Assembly (NCBI RefSeq): GCF_003258365.1
Contig: NZ_QHKM01000009.1
Location: 105,423 to 169,422 of the forward strand
Direction: 5' to 3'
DNA from: Hymenobacter edaphi
GTDB lineage: Bacteria; Bacteroidota; Bacteroidia; Cytophagales; Hymenobacteraceae
Length of the DNA stretch: 64,000 nt
Under the pieces are notes generated by a model, which searched no databases, had not been told where the DNA came from, and saw only the letters and a list, made by a program, of their open reading frames with translations. Below, piece by piece: positions 39,590 through 48,476 of this stretch. The first letter of the stretch is position 1. Each line of letters opens with the position of its first letter. A program made the position numbers and the translations under genes.

Positions 39590-39699
39590 GAGCAATGAGC
39601 AATGAGCAATGAGCAATGAGCAATGAGCAATGAGCAATGAGGCTACGCCCGCCCACCAGTGCGGTTGCGCCAATTGTTCATTGCTCGTTGTTCATTGCC
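39590..39699. repeat. Inverted heptamer arrays between antiporter and M48 genes
   Basis: Left arm: GAGCAAT seven times in exact tandem (39590-39638). Right arm: ATTGTTC, ATTGCTC, GTTGTTC, ATTGCC (39673-39699), the reverse complement of the same unit. The 34-base core has no feature. The right arm encodes the last residues and stop codon of the antiporter (AMNNEQ). Confidence 0.85.
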
Positions 39700-40988
39700 T
39701 TACCGCGGTCGGCGGCTTCCATGTCGTGCAGGTGCCGCTGCTCGCGCTCGGCCGCGGTGGGCCGCCCCGCGCGCCGGTCCAGCCAGTCCATGGCCGGGGT
39801 GGCCAGGGCGCCGTGCAGCACGATGGAGGTCAGGACTGTGAAGCCGGTGGTGGCCCACAGTTCGCGCGCATCGGGGAAGAAATGCTCGTTCAGGGCGTAG
39901 GCCAGGTAGAAAAACGAGCCGATGCCGCGGATGCCGAAAAAGGAAATGACCAGCCGCTCGGGCCAGTTGAGGCGGCTGCGCCCCAGCGTGAGAATGCCCC
40001 CGACGGGCCGCAGCACCAGCAGCAGAAACAGCCCCAGCGCCGCCCCGCCGAGCGTGAGCGGGGCCAGCAGCCCGCGCACCAGCGCCCCGCCGAACAGAAT
40101 CAGGATGATGACGATGAGCAGGCGCTCGAGCTGGTCGGTAAACTCGTGCATCTCGGTGTGGTACTCGTGGCTGCGCTCGTGGGCGCGCAGCGTGACGGCG
40201 GCCACGAACACGGCCAGAAACCCGTAGCCGTGCAGCAGCTCGGTAGCGCCGTAGGCCGTGAGCGTGACGGCCAGGGCCACAAAGCCGTACGCTTCGGGGT
40301 TGATGCGGACGCGGTGCGGCAGATCGAAAATCAGGAAGGACAGCACCCGGCCGGCCAGCCAGCCGGCCAGCACGCCCATGGCGGTGCGGTAGAGCACATC
40401 CTGCAGGGCCCACTGCGTGAGCCGGGCCGTGAGCGAGGCGGCCAGGGGCAGCAGGGCTACCGCCAGGTGCACGAAGGGAAAGGCCAGCCCGTCGTTGAGG
40501 CCGGCCTCGCCGGTGAGGGCGAAGCGCACGTTGTCTTCGCCGCCTTCGCCGGGGTTGCCCACTTGCACGTCGCCGGCCAGCACGGGGTCGGTGGGGGCCA
40601 GGGTGCCGGCCAGCAGCACGGCCGAGGCCAGGGTGAGGCCCGCCAGGTAGTGCGCCGCGGCCACGAAGCCGGCAATGGTGACGACCATGAGCAGGAGCAC
40701 CAGCCGCAACGGCACCCGCCAGCGGTGCAGGGAAAACTTCCGGTCGATTTTCAGGCCGGTGCCGGTGAGGGCCACCGTGACGCACAACTCGGTGAGGTGG
40801 GTGGCAAAAGCGGAATGGCGGACCGGGTCGGGGTCGGGCAGGCCGAGGGGCAGCGAAAACACCGCCGCGCCCAGCACCACGAACAGCACGGGGTAGGAAA
40901 GCGGGTATTTGCGCAGCAACGACGGCAGCCAGGCCACGGCCAGAATGGCCACGCCCAGCACCACCAAGAGCAGATTGTAGAACGGCAT
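39678..40988 (-). CDS. CPA1-type Na+/H+ antiporter
   Basis: 436 residues with about 12 hydrophobic helices. The start MPFYNLLLVVLGVAILAVAW and the segments LAPTDPVLAGDVQVG (the Asp-bearing unwound helix of NhaP/CPA1 proteins) and GLNDGLAFPFVHLAVALL (second conserved ND) identify a cation:proton antiporter in the inner membrane, probably exchanging Na+ or K+ for H+. The C-terminal tail is hydrophilic (RRAGRPTAAEREQRHLHDME) and its last residues are encoded by a heptamer array, so the end of the protein is repeat-derived. The M48 gene follows on the same strand. Confidence 0.9.
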   Translation of the reverse strand: MPFYNLLLVVLGVAILAVAWLPSLLRKYPLSYPVLFVVLGAAVFSLPLGLPDPDPVRHSAFATHLTELCVTVALTGTGLKIDRKFSLHRWRVPLRLVLLLMVVTIAGFVAAAHYLAGLTLASAVLLAGTLAPTDPVLAGDVQVGNPGEGGEDNVRFALTGEAGLNDGLAFPFVHLAVALLPLAASLTARLTQWALQDVLYRTAMGVLAGWLAGRVLSFLIFDLPHRVRINPEAYGFVALAVTLTAYGATELLHGYGFLAVFVAAVTLRAHERSHEYHTEMHEFTDQLERLLIVIILILFGGALVRGLLAPLTLGGAALGLFLLLVLRPVGGILTLGRSRLNWPERLVISFFGIRGIGSFFYLAYALNEHFFPDARELWATTGFTVLTSIVLHGALATPAMDWLDRRAGRPTAAEREQRHLHDMEAADRGKAMNNEQ

Positions 40989-41524
40989 GGAGCAGGGGCG
41001 GCAGTGTAGCTCAGGCTTACGCAGTTAGGGACTCCGGGATGTGGCGCGGTTGGGCCGAACCAGGAGTGCGGAGCCGCAAACTTGTTTTTGTACTAAATCC
41101 CTGCCCACCACTGCCCGCCCTGGGGCCCGCTTTTAGATATACCCACAACGAACCTACTCTGAACGCAGGCTTTACGCAGCGCAGCGGAATAATTCAATAG
41201 TCGCAGCCCGACATTGCGCTCGGCGTTGGTTGTAGCGGGCAGGGTGAAAGGGCGCTTCCACCAGCGGGCAGGCCGGGGTTGGTATGCAGATGCCGCAAAC
41301 GTTTCCGTAGATAAAGCCGCCGCCCTGCGGCGCTATTGCCCGGGTGCGGGGGCATATTTGACTATCTGCTTTGGAGCCCGCAGCGCTTTTGGCCGGGCTG
41401 CCTCCCTGTTTCTGCTACTTGGCCGCCGTCGGTACGCGCTGCGCACCGCTGGCGGGGCTGTGCGCACTCCAGTCGTCAGCAGCACTTCGCTTCCGCTCCA
41501 ACCAACCCAACCACTTCCCACCCA
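40989..41524. other. 536-base spacer before the large secreted protein gene
   Basis: Divergent upstream region of the antiporter (minus) and the glycoside-hydrolase-like gene (plus). I see no coding sequence, repeat array or strong hairpin. A 104-codon frame (41214-41528) has no coding features. CATATTTG near 41353 is one base off the -7 consensus and could serve the downstream gene. Confidence 0.5.
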
Positions 41525-44500
41525 ATGAGGAAACTCCTACCGCTTCTCGCGCTGGGCTGCCTGGCCGCTACGTCGGCCGCGCAGGCGCAGCGCATTTCAC
41601 CCTACCTGGCCGGCCAGAACGCGTGGATGGCCCAGAGCTACGGCGGCCGCGTGTACAACGGGCAGCTCGACCAGCTCTGGCCCCTGGTCCGAAAATCGAA
41701 AGTGCGGATGGTGCGCATCGGCGGCAACGGCGTGGAGTTCAACATGCCCTCGCCGGCCGAGTACCTGCGCCTGATTGACTCCATCCGCCACATCGGGGCC
41801 GAGCCCATGGTGCAGGTGTGCGAAGGCCGGGGCCGCTACACCGCCCAGCAGGCCGCCGCCGTGGTCGACTACGTGAACAACCAGATGCACCGGGGCGTCA
41901 AGTACTGGATTATCGGCAACGAGCCCAACCTGGCCGGCTCGCACACCACCGTGAGCGTGGCGGGCGTGGAGGCCTACATCAAGGGCTGGGCCACGGCCAT
42001 GAAGCAGGCCGACCCGAGCATTCTGACGGTGGGCCCCGAAACCTCGTTTTACGACACCAACTACCTGCGCCCGCTTATCGGCGGGGCCAACGACGTGACG
42101 GGCAAGGATGCCCACGGCCGCTACTACCTCGACGTGGTGACCTTCCACTCCTACCCCTTCAGCGGCACCCAGACGCGCGCCCAGGTGCTGAACGCGGCCA
42201 ACACCCTGGCCGGCAACGTGAACGGGCTGCTCACGATGATGGACGCGGCCAACGCCCTGCACCAGCGCACCGGCGCCGAGGCCCTGAAGTGGGCCGTAAC
42301 GGAATTCAACATCGACTACAAAAACCCGGTGGCCAACGGCGTGGACGGGCTGGGCGTGCACGGCTTCCTGAACGGGCAATACTGGGCCGAGGTGTTCGGC
42401 GTGGGCATGCAGAAGGGCGCCCTCTCGATGCAGCCGTGGTCGATTCACGAAAGCAACGGCGCCCGCACCGAGGGCGACCTGGGCTACCTCGACGGCTCGG
42501 GCCCGAACGTGAAGCCCCGCTCGGCCTACTACCACGAAATGCTGGTGGCCGAGAACCTGTACGGCAGCTACCTGGCCGCCACCGACAACCAGAGCGAGGT
42601 AGCGGTGCTGGGCAGCCAGCACGGCGACACCACGGCCGTAATGGTGCTGAATAAGAGCAATACCACCGATTTCGACTTCACGGTGCAGCTGTCGGGCGCG
42701 GCGGTGCCGGGCGCGGCCCCGCTGAAAATCAACGTACCGGCCGGCCTCGGCGCCAGCTATTCGGATAAGATTTACGGGCAGTCGACGCTGGTGCTGCTGT
42801 TCGACGCGCAGGGCCAGCTGACGCGCAAAATCGTGTACTCCTTGCAGCACGCGGCCGGCAACCTGGCGCCGACCTACCTGCGCCCCGGCCAGCAGGTGAC
42901 GCTGGCTTCGTTTTCGGCCGACAAAACCTTTGCCTGCGTGGCGCCCGAAACGGTGAGCTACGCGGCCACGGTGCTGGGCACGTACGCGGCGCTGAATTGG
43001 AATTTCGGGGCCGACGCCACGCCGGCTACGGCCTCGGGCCCCGGCCCCTTCGCCGTGCGCTACGCCAGCACGGGCGCCAAGACGGTGACGATGACGCTGC
43101 AGAACGCCGATACGGCCATCGTGGTGCGCAAACCGGACTACGTGCAGGTCAGCGCCTGCGTGCGCACGCCCTACGCCGGTACGGCCGTGGCGGTGCCGGG
43201 CAGCATCAAGGCCGTGGAATTCGACAACGGCGGGCAGAACGTGGCCTACTACGACTCGGACCCGACCAACCGCGGCGCCGCGCTGAACCCCAACGCGCCC
43301 CGGCCCACCGAGGCGGTGGATACGGAGCTGGGCGACGGGGGCACCGGCAACATCGGCTATTCGGCCGGGGGTGAGTGGCTGAAGTACACCGTGAACGTGC
43401 AGCGCACCGGCCTCTACAAGCTCACGGTGCGGGTGGCGGCCAGCGCGGCCGGCGGCTCCCTGCGCCTTTCGGCCGACGGCATCGACAAAACCGGCGTCAT
43501 TCCGGTGCCCCCCACGGGCGGCTTCGGGGTCTACCAGGATTTGGTTATCAACAACGTGTACCTGGAGGCCAACGCGGCCACGACGCTGAAGATTGACCTG
43601 GTTACGCCTTCGTTCAACTTCTCCAGGCTCACCTTCGAGGAGCAGGCCCCGGCCGGCATCGTGGTGAACCGCCTCTACAACGCCACGTCGACGCCCGACG
43701 GCATGGCGGACGCGGTGGAGCTGCTCGTCACCAAGGACCACCAGGATTTGCGCGGGCTCATCGTGAAGGACTTCGAAACGAACCTGACCGCCGACGCGGG
43801 CGGCAAGTACCAGCTCAAGGATCAGGCGCTGTGGCAGGACGTGCGCATCGGCACCACCATCGTGCTGCGGCGGCTGGCCTCGGGCATCAGCGGCTACGCC
43901 GAGGACCTGGACCCGACCGACTACAAGCTGGATCTGCTCATGGAAAACGCCACCTACCTGACCAACCTGGCGCCCAATAACAGCTTCAACCTGACCAATA
44001 CCGACATGGTGCTGCTGAAAACCGGCGCGGCCGCCGGTACGGCCGGGGCGGTCCACGCCTTTGCCACGGGCAGCTCGAATACCACCTTTTTCAACGCGGT
44101 GACTGCGCCCAAGCTCGTGTCGGCCGCCATTACCAACACCGGCGCCTTTCAGTACCCGCTCAGCGCCACGCAGTCGGTGGCCGACTACGACGGGGTGAAG
44201 GCCCAGGCCTCCACCGACGCCAACCGCAACTGGGGCGGCGGCTACGGGGCCAGTAACATTGCCTACATCCAGACGCTGCGCAACGCGGCCTTCGCGCCCC
44301 CGGCCATTGTGGTGAACCGCGTGTACAACGGCTCGAACGACGCCAACGGCCAGACCGACGCGGTGGAGCTGCTGGTGACGCAGGACCACTTCGACGCCCG
44401 CAATCTGGTGGTAAAGGACTTTGAAGCCAACAACACCACCGACAACGGCGGCAAGTTCCGCTTCAACAACACCGGCTTCTGGCAGGATCTGCGCCAGGGC

Positions 44501-46648
44501 ACCACCATCGTGCTGCGCCGCCTGGCCGGCCCCGTGGGCTACCAGCAGGACCTGGACGCCTCGGATTTTACGCTGGATCTGCTGCTGGAAAACGGCGCGT
44601 ACCTGACCAACCTGGCTACCGGCAACTCGTTCAACATCACCCAATACGACATGGTGCTGCTCAAAACCGGTACGGCCGCCGGGGTGAGCGGGGCCATTCA
44701 CGCCTTGGCCACCAAGGGCGGCGGCGCCAGCGGCGTGCCCTCGGCGCTGTTCAACTCGGTGGTGGCGCCCAAGCTGACCTCGCCCGACGGCACCGACGCG
44801 GGCGGCGGCACCTTCCACTACCCGCTCAACCCCGACCAGCAGCTGACCGACTACGCCGGGGCGAAGGGCGCGCTGTCGAAGAGCACGGCCTTCAACTGGG
44901 GCTACGGCTTCGGGGTCAATAACAGTGCCTACATCCAAAGCCTGCGCGACGCCGTGCTGCCCGCGCCCACGGCCCTGACGGCCACTGCCACCGGCAACCG
45001 CGTGACGCTGAGCTGGACCGACAACGCCACCGACGAAACCGGCTACGAGGTGCAGCGTTCCGCCGACGGGCTGCGCTACCTCACCCTGACCAGCGTGGGC
45101 ACCGACGCCGGCAGCTACGTGGACAGCTGCCGCAGCTACGCCACCCGCTACTACTACCGCGTACGCACCACCGGCCAGGATTTGACCTCCGGCTTCACTG
45201 CGGCCGTCAGCGCCCAGACCGACGCCCGCCCGGCCATCGTGCTGGCCGAGCTGCGCGGGGAATGCAGCGTGACGGCCCCGGCCCCGACCACCGCGGATAT
45301 CTGCGGCGGGCTGGTCACGGCCACCGCCGCCGACCCGACCAGCTACGACACGCAGGGCAGCCACAGCATCCGGTGGAGCTTCGCCTTCAGTGACGGCAGC
45401 ACGGCCACGGCCACCCAGCCGGTGCGGGTGCAGGATCAGACCGCGCCCACCGTGCGCCTGCGCAACCTCACCGTGCCGCTTGATGCCAGCGGCCAGGCCA
45501 GCATCACGGCCGCCGACGTGAACGATGGCAGCTCCGACGCCTGCGGCGTGCAGTCGATGACGCTGAGCCAGACCGCGTTTGACTGCGCCCACGTCGGGCC
45601 GAACACGGTGACGCTGACCGTGACGGACGCCAACGGCAACGCTGCCACGGCCGCCGCGGTGGTGACCGTGGAAGACCGCACAGCCCCGACCGTCTTGACC
45701 CGCAACCTCACGGTGACGCTGCGCGGCGGCACGGCCCGCATCACGGCCGCCGACGTGGACAACGGCTCGGCCGATGCCTGCGGTATTTACGCGCTGACGC
45801 TGGACCGCCGCAGCTTCGACTGCAGCAACCTGGGCCCGAACGTGGTGACGCTCACGGCCACCGACGCGCACGGCAACGCGGCGTCGGCCCCGGCCACGGT
45901 GACGGTTATCGGTGCCGTGCCCACGCCGGCCATTGCCCGGAGCCGCGCCGATAACACTTTCACCGGTCTGCCTGCCACGACCCTGGCCCTGGGCTACGGC
46001 GCCCAGAGCCTCACGCTCACGGCCTCGAACCCGACCTCGGCCGCCGGGGCTACGAGCTACGCCTGGAGCCCGGCGGCCAGCCTGAGCAGTCCGACAGCTG
46101 CCAGTACGGTCTTCGCACCCACGGCCGCCGGCAGCTACACGTTCACCGTCACGGCTACCAACGAGTTTGGCTGCGCGGCTACGGCTTCGGTGACCGTGGA
46201 GGTCATCGACGTGCGCTGCGGCCCCAAGAACGACAAGGTACTGGTCTGCCACAACGGCAACCCGCTCTGCCTTTCGGCAAATGCCGTAGCCGCCCACCTC
46301 AGCCAGCACGGCGACCAGCTGGGCGGCTGCGCCACGGCGGCCCGGGGCACGGCGGCCAGCCAGTCGGCCCCGGCCGCTGCCGTACCGGCCAGCAGCTTCG
46401 ACGCCTTCCCGAACCCCTTCACGGCCGGCACCACGCTGCGCTTCCGCCCGGCCGCCGCGGGCGCCACGCAGCTGCGCGTGTACAACACCCTGGGGCAGCT
46501 GGTGGCCACGCTCTACGACGCCCCGGCCGAGGCCGGCCGCACCTACGAAGTGACGCTCGATGGCGGCCCGCTGAAGGCCGGTGTGTACACCTGCCGCCTG
46601 CTCAACGGCGGCCAGGTGGAAACCCGGCGCGTGGTGCTGGTGAAGTAA
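41525..46648 (+). CDS. Multidomain glycoside-hydrolase-like T9SS substrate
   Basis: 1707 residues from the ATG at 41525 (signal peptide MRKLLPLLALGCLAATSAAQAQ). Domains in order: (1) about 25-390, a TIM-barrel glycosidase of the GH-A type, with acid/base E133 in YWIIGNEPNL and nucleophile E260 in WAVTEFNID; (2) about 490-550, PKD-like; (3) about 555-710, CBM6-like carbohydrate-binding (YSAGGEWLKYTVNVQRTGLY); (4) 712-925 and 927-1145, two copies of a 210-residue lamin-tail-like domain (IVVNRLYN.../IVVNRVYN...); (5) about 1148-1230, fibronectin III; (6) about 1235-1480, HYR-like repeats (two TAPTVxxRNLTV units); (7) about 1500-1570, Ig/PKD-like; (8) about 1620-1707, T9SS C-terminal sorting domain (FPNPF...YNTLGQLV). 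It would be secreted and cell-surface anchored, and degrade a polysaccharide. Confidence 0.9.
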   Translation: MRKLLPLLALGCLAATSAAQAQRISPYLAGQNAWMAQSYGGRVYNGQLDQLWPLVRKSKVRMVRIGGNGVEFNMPSPAEYLRLIDSIRHIGAEPMVQVCEGRGRYTAQQAAAVVDYVNNQMHRGVKYWIIGNEPNLAGSHTTVSVAGVEAYIKGWATAMKQADPSILTVGPETSFYDTNYLRPLIGGANDVTGKDAHGRYYLDVVTFHSYPFSGTQTRAQVLNAANTLAGNVNGLLTMMDAANALHQRTGAEALKWAVTEFNIDYKNPVANGVDGLGVHGFLNGQYWAEVFGVGMQKGALSMQPWSIHESNGARTEGDLGYLDGSGPNVKPRSAYYHEMLVAENLYGSYLAATDNQSEVAVLGSQHGDTTAVMVLNKSNTTDFDFTVQLSGAAVPGAAPLKINVPAGLGASYSDKIYGQSTLVLLFDAQGQLTRKIVYSLQHAAGNLAPTYLRPGQQVTLASFSADKTFACVAPETVSYAATVLGTYAALNWNFGADATPATASGPGPFAVRYASTGAKTVTMTLQNADTAIVVRKPDYVQVSACVRTPYAGTAVAVPGSIKAVEFDNGGQNVAYYDSDPTNRGAALNPNAPRPTEAVDTELGDGGTGNIGYSAGGEWLKYTVNVQRTGLYKLTVRVAASAAGGSLRLSADGIDKTGVIPVPPTGGFGVYQDLVINNVYLEANAATTLKIDLVTPSFNFSRLTFEEQAPAGIVVNRLYNATSTPDGMADAVELLVTKDHQDLRGLIVKDFETNLTADAGGKYQLKDQALWQDVRIGTTIVLRRLASGISGYAEDLDPTDYKLDLLMENATYLTNLAPNNSFNLTNTDMVLLKTGAAAGTAGAVHAFATGSSNTTFFNAVTAPKLVSAAITNTGAFQYPLSATQSVADYDGVKAQASTDANRNWGGGYGASNIAYIQTLRNAAFAPPAIVVNRVYNGSNDANGQTDAVELLVTQDHFDARNLVVKDFEANNTTDNGGKFRFNNTGFWQDLRQGTTIVLRRLAGPVGYQQDLDASDFTLDLLLENGAYLTNLATGNSFNITQYDMVLLKTGTAAGVSGAIHALATKGGGASGVPSALFNSVVAPKLTSPDGTDAGGGTFHYPLNPDQQLTDYAGAKGALSKSTAFNWGYGFGVNNSAYIQSLRDAVLPAPTALTATATGNRVTLSWTDNATDETGYEVQRSADGLRYLTLTSVGTDAGSYVDSCRSYATRYYYRVRTTGQDLTSGFTAAVSAQTDARPAIVLAELRGECSVTAPAPTTADICGGLVTATAADPTSYDTQGSHSIRWSFAFSDGSTATATQPVRVQDQTAPTVRLRNLTVPLDASGQASITAADVNDGSSDACGVQSMTLSQTAFDCAHVGPNTVTLTVTDANGNAATAAAVVTVEDRTAPTVLTRNLTVTLRGGTARITAADVDNGSADACGIYALTLDRRSFDCSNLGPNVVTLTATDAHGNAASAPATVTVIGAVPTPAIARSRADNTFTGLPATTLALGYGAQSLTLTASNPTSAAGATSYAWSPAASLSSPTAASTVFAPTAAGSYTFTVTATNEFGCAATASVTVEVIDVRCGPKNDKVLVCHNGNPLCLSANAVAAHLSQHGDQLGGCATAARGTAASQSAPAAAVPASSFDAFPNPFTAGTTLRFRPAAAGATQLRVYNTLGQLVATLYDAPAEAGRTYEVTLDGGPLKAGVYTCRLLNGGQVETRRVVLVK

Positions 46649-47003
46649 GTACCGGGGCGCCTGGTCAGACACCTAACCACCACGGCGGAGCAGTAGGCAC
46701 CAACCTACGCTCCGCATGAAGCAGCCCAAGAAACGCTGGGCCGGGAAAGCCCAACACAAGCGCCCATTCTGCACAAACCACTGGCATCGTCCCGCTGACG
46801 CTGGCCGATTTCACCGCGACGCGGAAAGCCGCCACCGCAACCTGCTCTGTACCGCATCCGGCAGGGCGAAGACCAAGGCCACGTGGTCTTTCCTTACTAC
46901 CCATCACCACTCTATTATCTGGTGGTAATCCCCAAAGCTCCGGCCTCAAGCCGGGGCTTTTTTTTGTGGCGGCCGTTGGCTTTTGCTGACCTTTGCCTTT
47001 CGC
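46649..47003 (+). other. 355-base spacer after the large T9SS substrate gene
   Basis: It holds the terminator at 46934-46965, which lies about 285 bases after the stop of the large gene. The first 280 bases show no gene I can support; a 70-codon frame (46716-46928) has no recognisable features and could be a remnant. Confidence 0.5.
46934..46965 (+). terminator. Intrinsic terminator
   Basis: AAAGCTCCGGC (46934-46944) pairs with GCCGGGGCTTT (46950-46960) with one G-U pair, loop CTCAA, T-run of eight (46958-46965). It would end a long 3' untranslated region of the large secreted protein gene. Confidence 0.85.
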
Positions 47004-47549
47004 ATGGATATTCAGCCCTTACTCGACCACTTCAATCAGCTCAGCGCAGAGGAGCAAACCAAGGAAGTGTACGCCCATTTCGGCCTGGCCGTGTACTTCG
47101 GGCAGGCCCTGGAGCAGCAGCTCGCCAACATGCTCATCTTCGACCAGCTGTTCCAGGTGAAGCCCGAAACGCCGGCCGCGTATACGGCTATTTTCGAGGA
47201 GCACGCCGCGGCCGGCCAGCCCGCCGACATCCTGGCCGTGGCCGCCCAGCTGGCCTACCAGCTCAGCGACGAGGACCGCGACGAGCTGCAGCGCCTGCTC
47301 GTGTCGCGCCGCTTTCTGACGGATTCCTACTTCAAGGTGCACGCCCAGCGCCTGCTGCAGCCCGAGCTGAAAAGCCAGATTGTGGCCGATTTCGTGGGCT
47401 TTCAGAACCGCTGCCGCCAGCTGCACGCCCGGCTGCAGCACTACCAGCAGCAGTACGTGCAGCGCACCGGGGTGGCCCCCGAGCTGATGCAGCAAACCTG
47501 GGCCACCGTGGTGCGCGACGCCCGCCGCGCGCTGGGCGGCGCAGACTGA
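47004..47549 (+). CDS. Hypothetical helical protein
   Basis: 181 residues from the ATG at 47004 (MDIQPLLDHFNQLSAEEQTK). Almost entirely alpha-helical with frequent Q and L (LEQQLANMLIFDQLFQ, RCRQLHARLQHYQQQYVQRT), probably a coiled coil or helical bundle. Cytoplasmic, no signal. Family not recognised. It stands alone between a terminator and a lipoprotein gene that starts 70 bases downstream. Confidence 0.7.
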   Translation: MDIQPLLDHFNQLSAEEQTKEVYAHFGLAVYFGQALEQQLANMLIFDQLFQVKPETPAAYTAIFEEHAAAGQPADILAVAAQLAYQLSDEDRDELQRLLVSRRFLTDSYFKVHAQRLLQPELKSQIVADFVGFQNRCRQLHARLQHYQQQYVQRTGVAPELMQQTWATVVRDARRALGGAD

Positions 47550-47619
47550 CGCCCGGGCTTCTTCGGCTCCGGCTGGCCGCGCCTTTTCCCTCTTGCTTTA
47601 CCGTTTCTTTTCACCTCGC

Positions 47620-48411
47620 ATGGTGTTTTCTTCGCGTACCGGCCTGGCTTTGGCCGTATGGGCCCTGGCCGCCTGCCACCGGCAGCCGGCGCTGCAAAGC
47701 CGCTTCGTTCCCGCCGCCGTCGTCACCGACGGGCAGGCCACCGAATGGGACAACGAGCTGCAGACCGATGAGCCCAGCCGGCTGCAGTACCAGGTAGCCA
47801 ACGACGCGCGCACGGTGTACCTGCGCCTGAAAACCGGCGACGCGGCCACCCAGCGCCGCCTGATTTTTCAGGGCCTCACCGTGTGGCTCGATACCACCGG
47901 CCGCCAGCAGCAGCAGTTTGGGGTGCATTTCCCGCTGGGCGGCAGCATGGGCGCGGCCGTGCGCCGGCACGTCGAAGCCCCCGGCGCGGCGCCGGGCACC
48001 CCGGCCGACTATCAGGCCCGGCTGGCCCAGGCCCTGGCCGGCATGCACGAAATGCAGCTGCTCAAGTTCAAGGGCAACCCGGAGCCCACCATGGCCGAAA
48101 ACCACACCCAGCTGGGCCTGCACGCCGCGGCGGCCTTCGACGCGGGCGGCAACCTGATCTACGAGCTGGCCGTGCCCCTGCGCCTGCTCTACAAGCGCGG
48201 CTCGTCCTTCGCCCCCGACCGCCAGCCCGTGGTGGGCTTCACCTTGGTGGGCGGGCAGCGGCCGGCCAGCCCCGGCGGCAGCCCGGCCGCTGCCGGCGGC
48301 GCGGGCCAGCGCGACGGCCGCCGGGGCGGCAACCGGGACGGCGCGTCGTCGGGGCGGCCGCTCAGGCTGAACATCAGCGCGCAGCTCGCCGCGCCGTCGG
48401 CCCCGCGCTAA
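47620..48411 (+). CDS. Lipoprotein with carbohydrate-binding-like domain
   Basis: 263 residues from the ATG at 47620. Lipoprotein signal MVFSSRTGLALAVWALAAC. The mature part begins TDGQATEWDNELQTDEPSRL and continues YQVANDARTVYLRLKTGDAA and LTVWLDTTGRQQQQFGVHFP, the beta-sandwich pattern of CBM9-like domains. Near the C-terminus there is a low-complexity G, R and P-rich segment (GGQRPASPGGSPAAAGGAGQ, then RDGRRGGNRDGASSGRP). Ligand unknown. It converges on the T9SS plug gene with a 65-base gap. Confidence 0.72.
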   Translation: MVFSSRTGLALAVWALAACHRQPALQSRFVPAAVVTDGQATEWDNELQTDEPSRLQYQVANDARTVYLRLKTGDAATQRRLIFQGLTVWLDTTGRQQQQFGVHFPLGGSMGAAVRRHVEAPGAAPGTPADYQARLAQALAGMHEMQLLKFKGNPEPTMAENHTQLGLHAAAAFDAGGNLIYELAVPLRLLYKRGSSFAPDRQPVVGFTLVGGQRPASPGGSPAAAGGAGQRDGRRGGNRDGASSGRPLRLNISAQLAAPSAPR

Positions 48412-48476
48412 CGCCGCGGCCCCGACTACCTGCGGGGCAACCGGGGCCGGCGTGCTCCGGGGGGCGGGGCCCGGCT

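Noticed and set aside
39526..39630. Upstream start for the M48 protease
   Set aside because: The extension is the GAGCAAT array read as LIAHCSLLIAHCS, placed before a proper signal peptide.
41597..46672. 1691-codon open frame on the minus strand opposite the large secreted protein gene
   Set aside because: High GC makes the opposite frame open; the translation has no domain or signal, whereas the plus frame has a full set of domains.
46716..46928. 70-codon frame after the large secreted protein gene
   Set aside because: Basic, histidine-rich translation without features, directly before a terminator; it may be a remnant, but there is no evidence.
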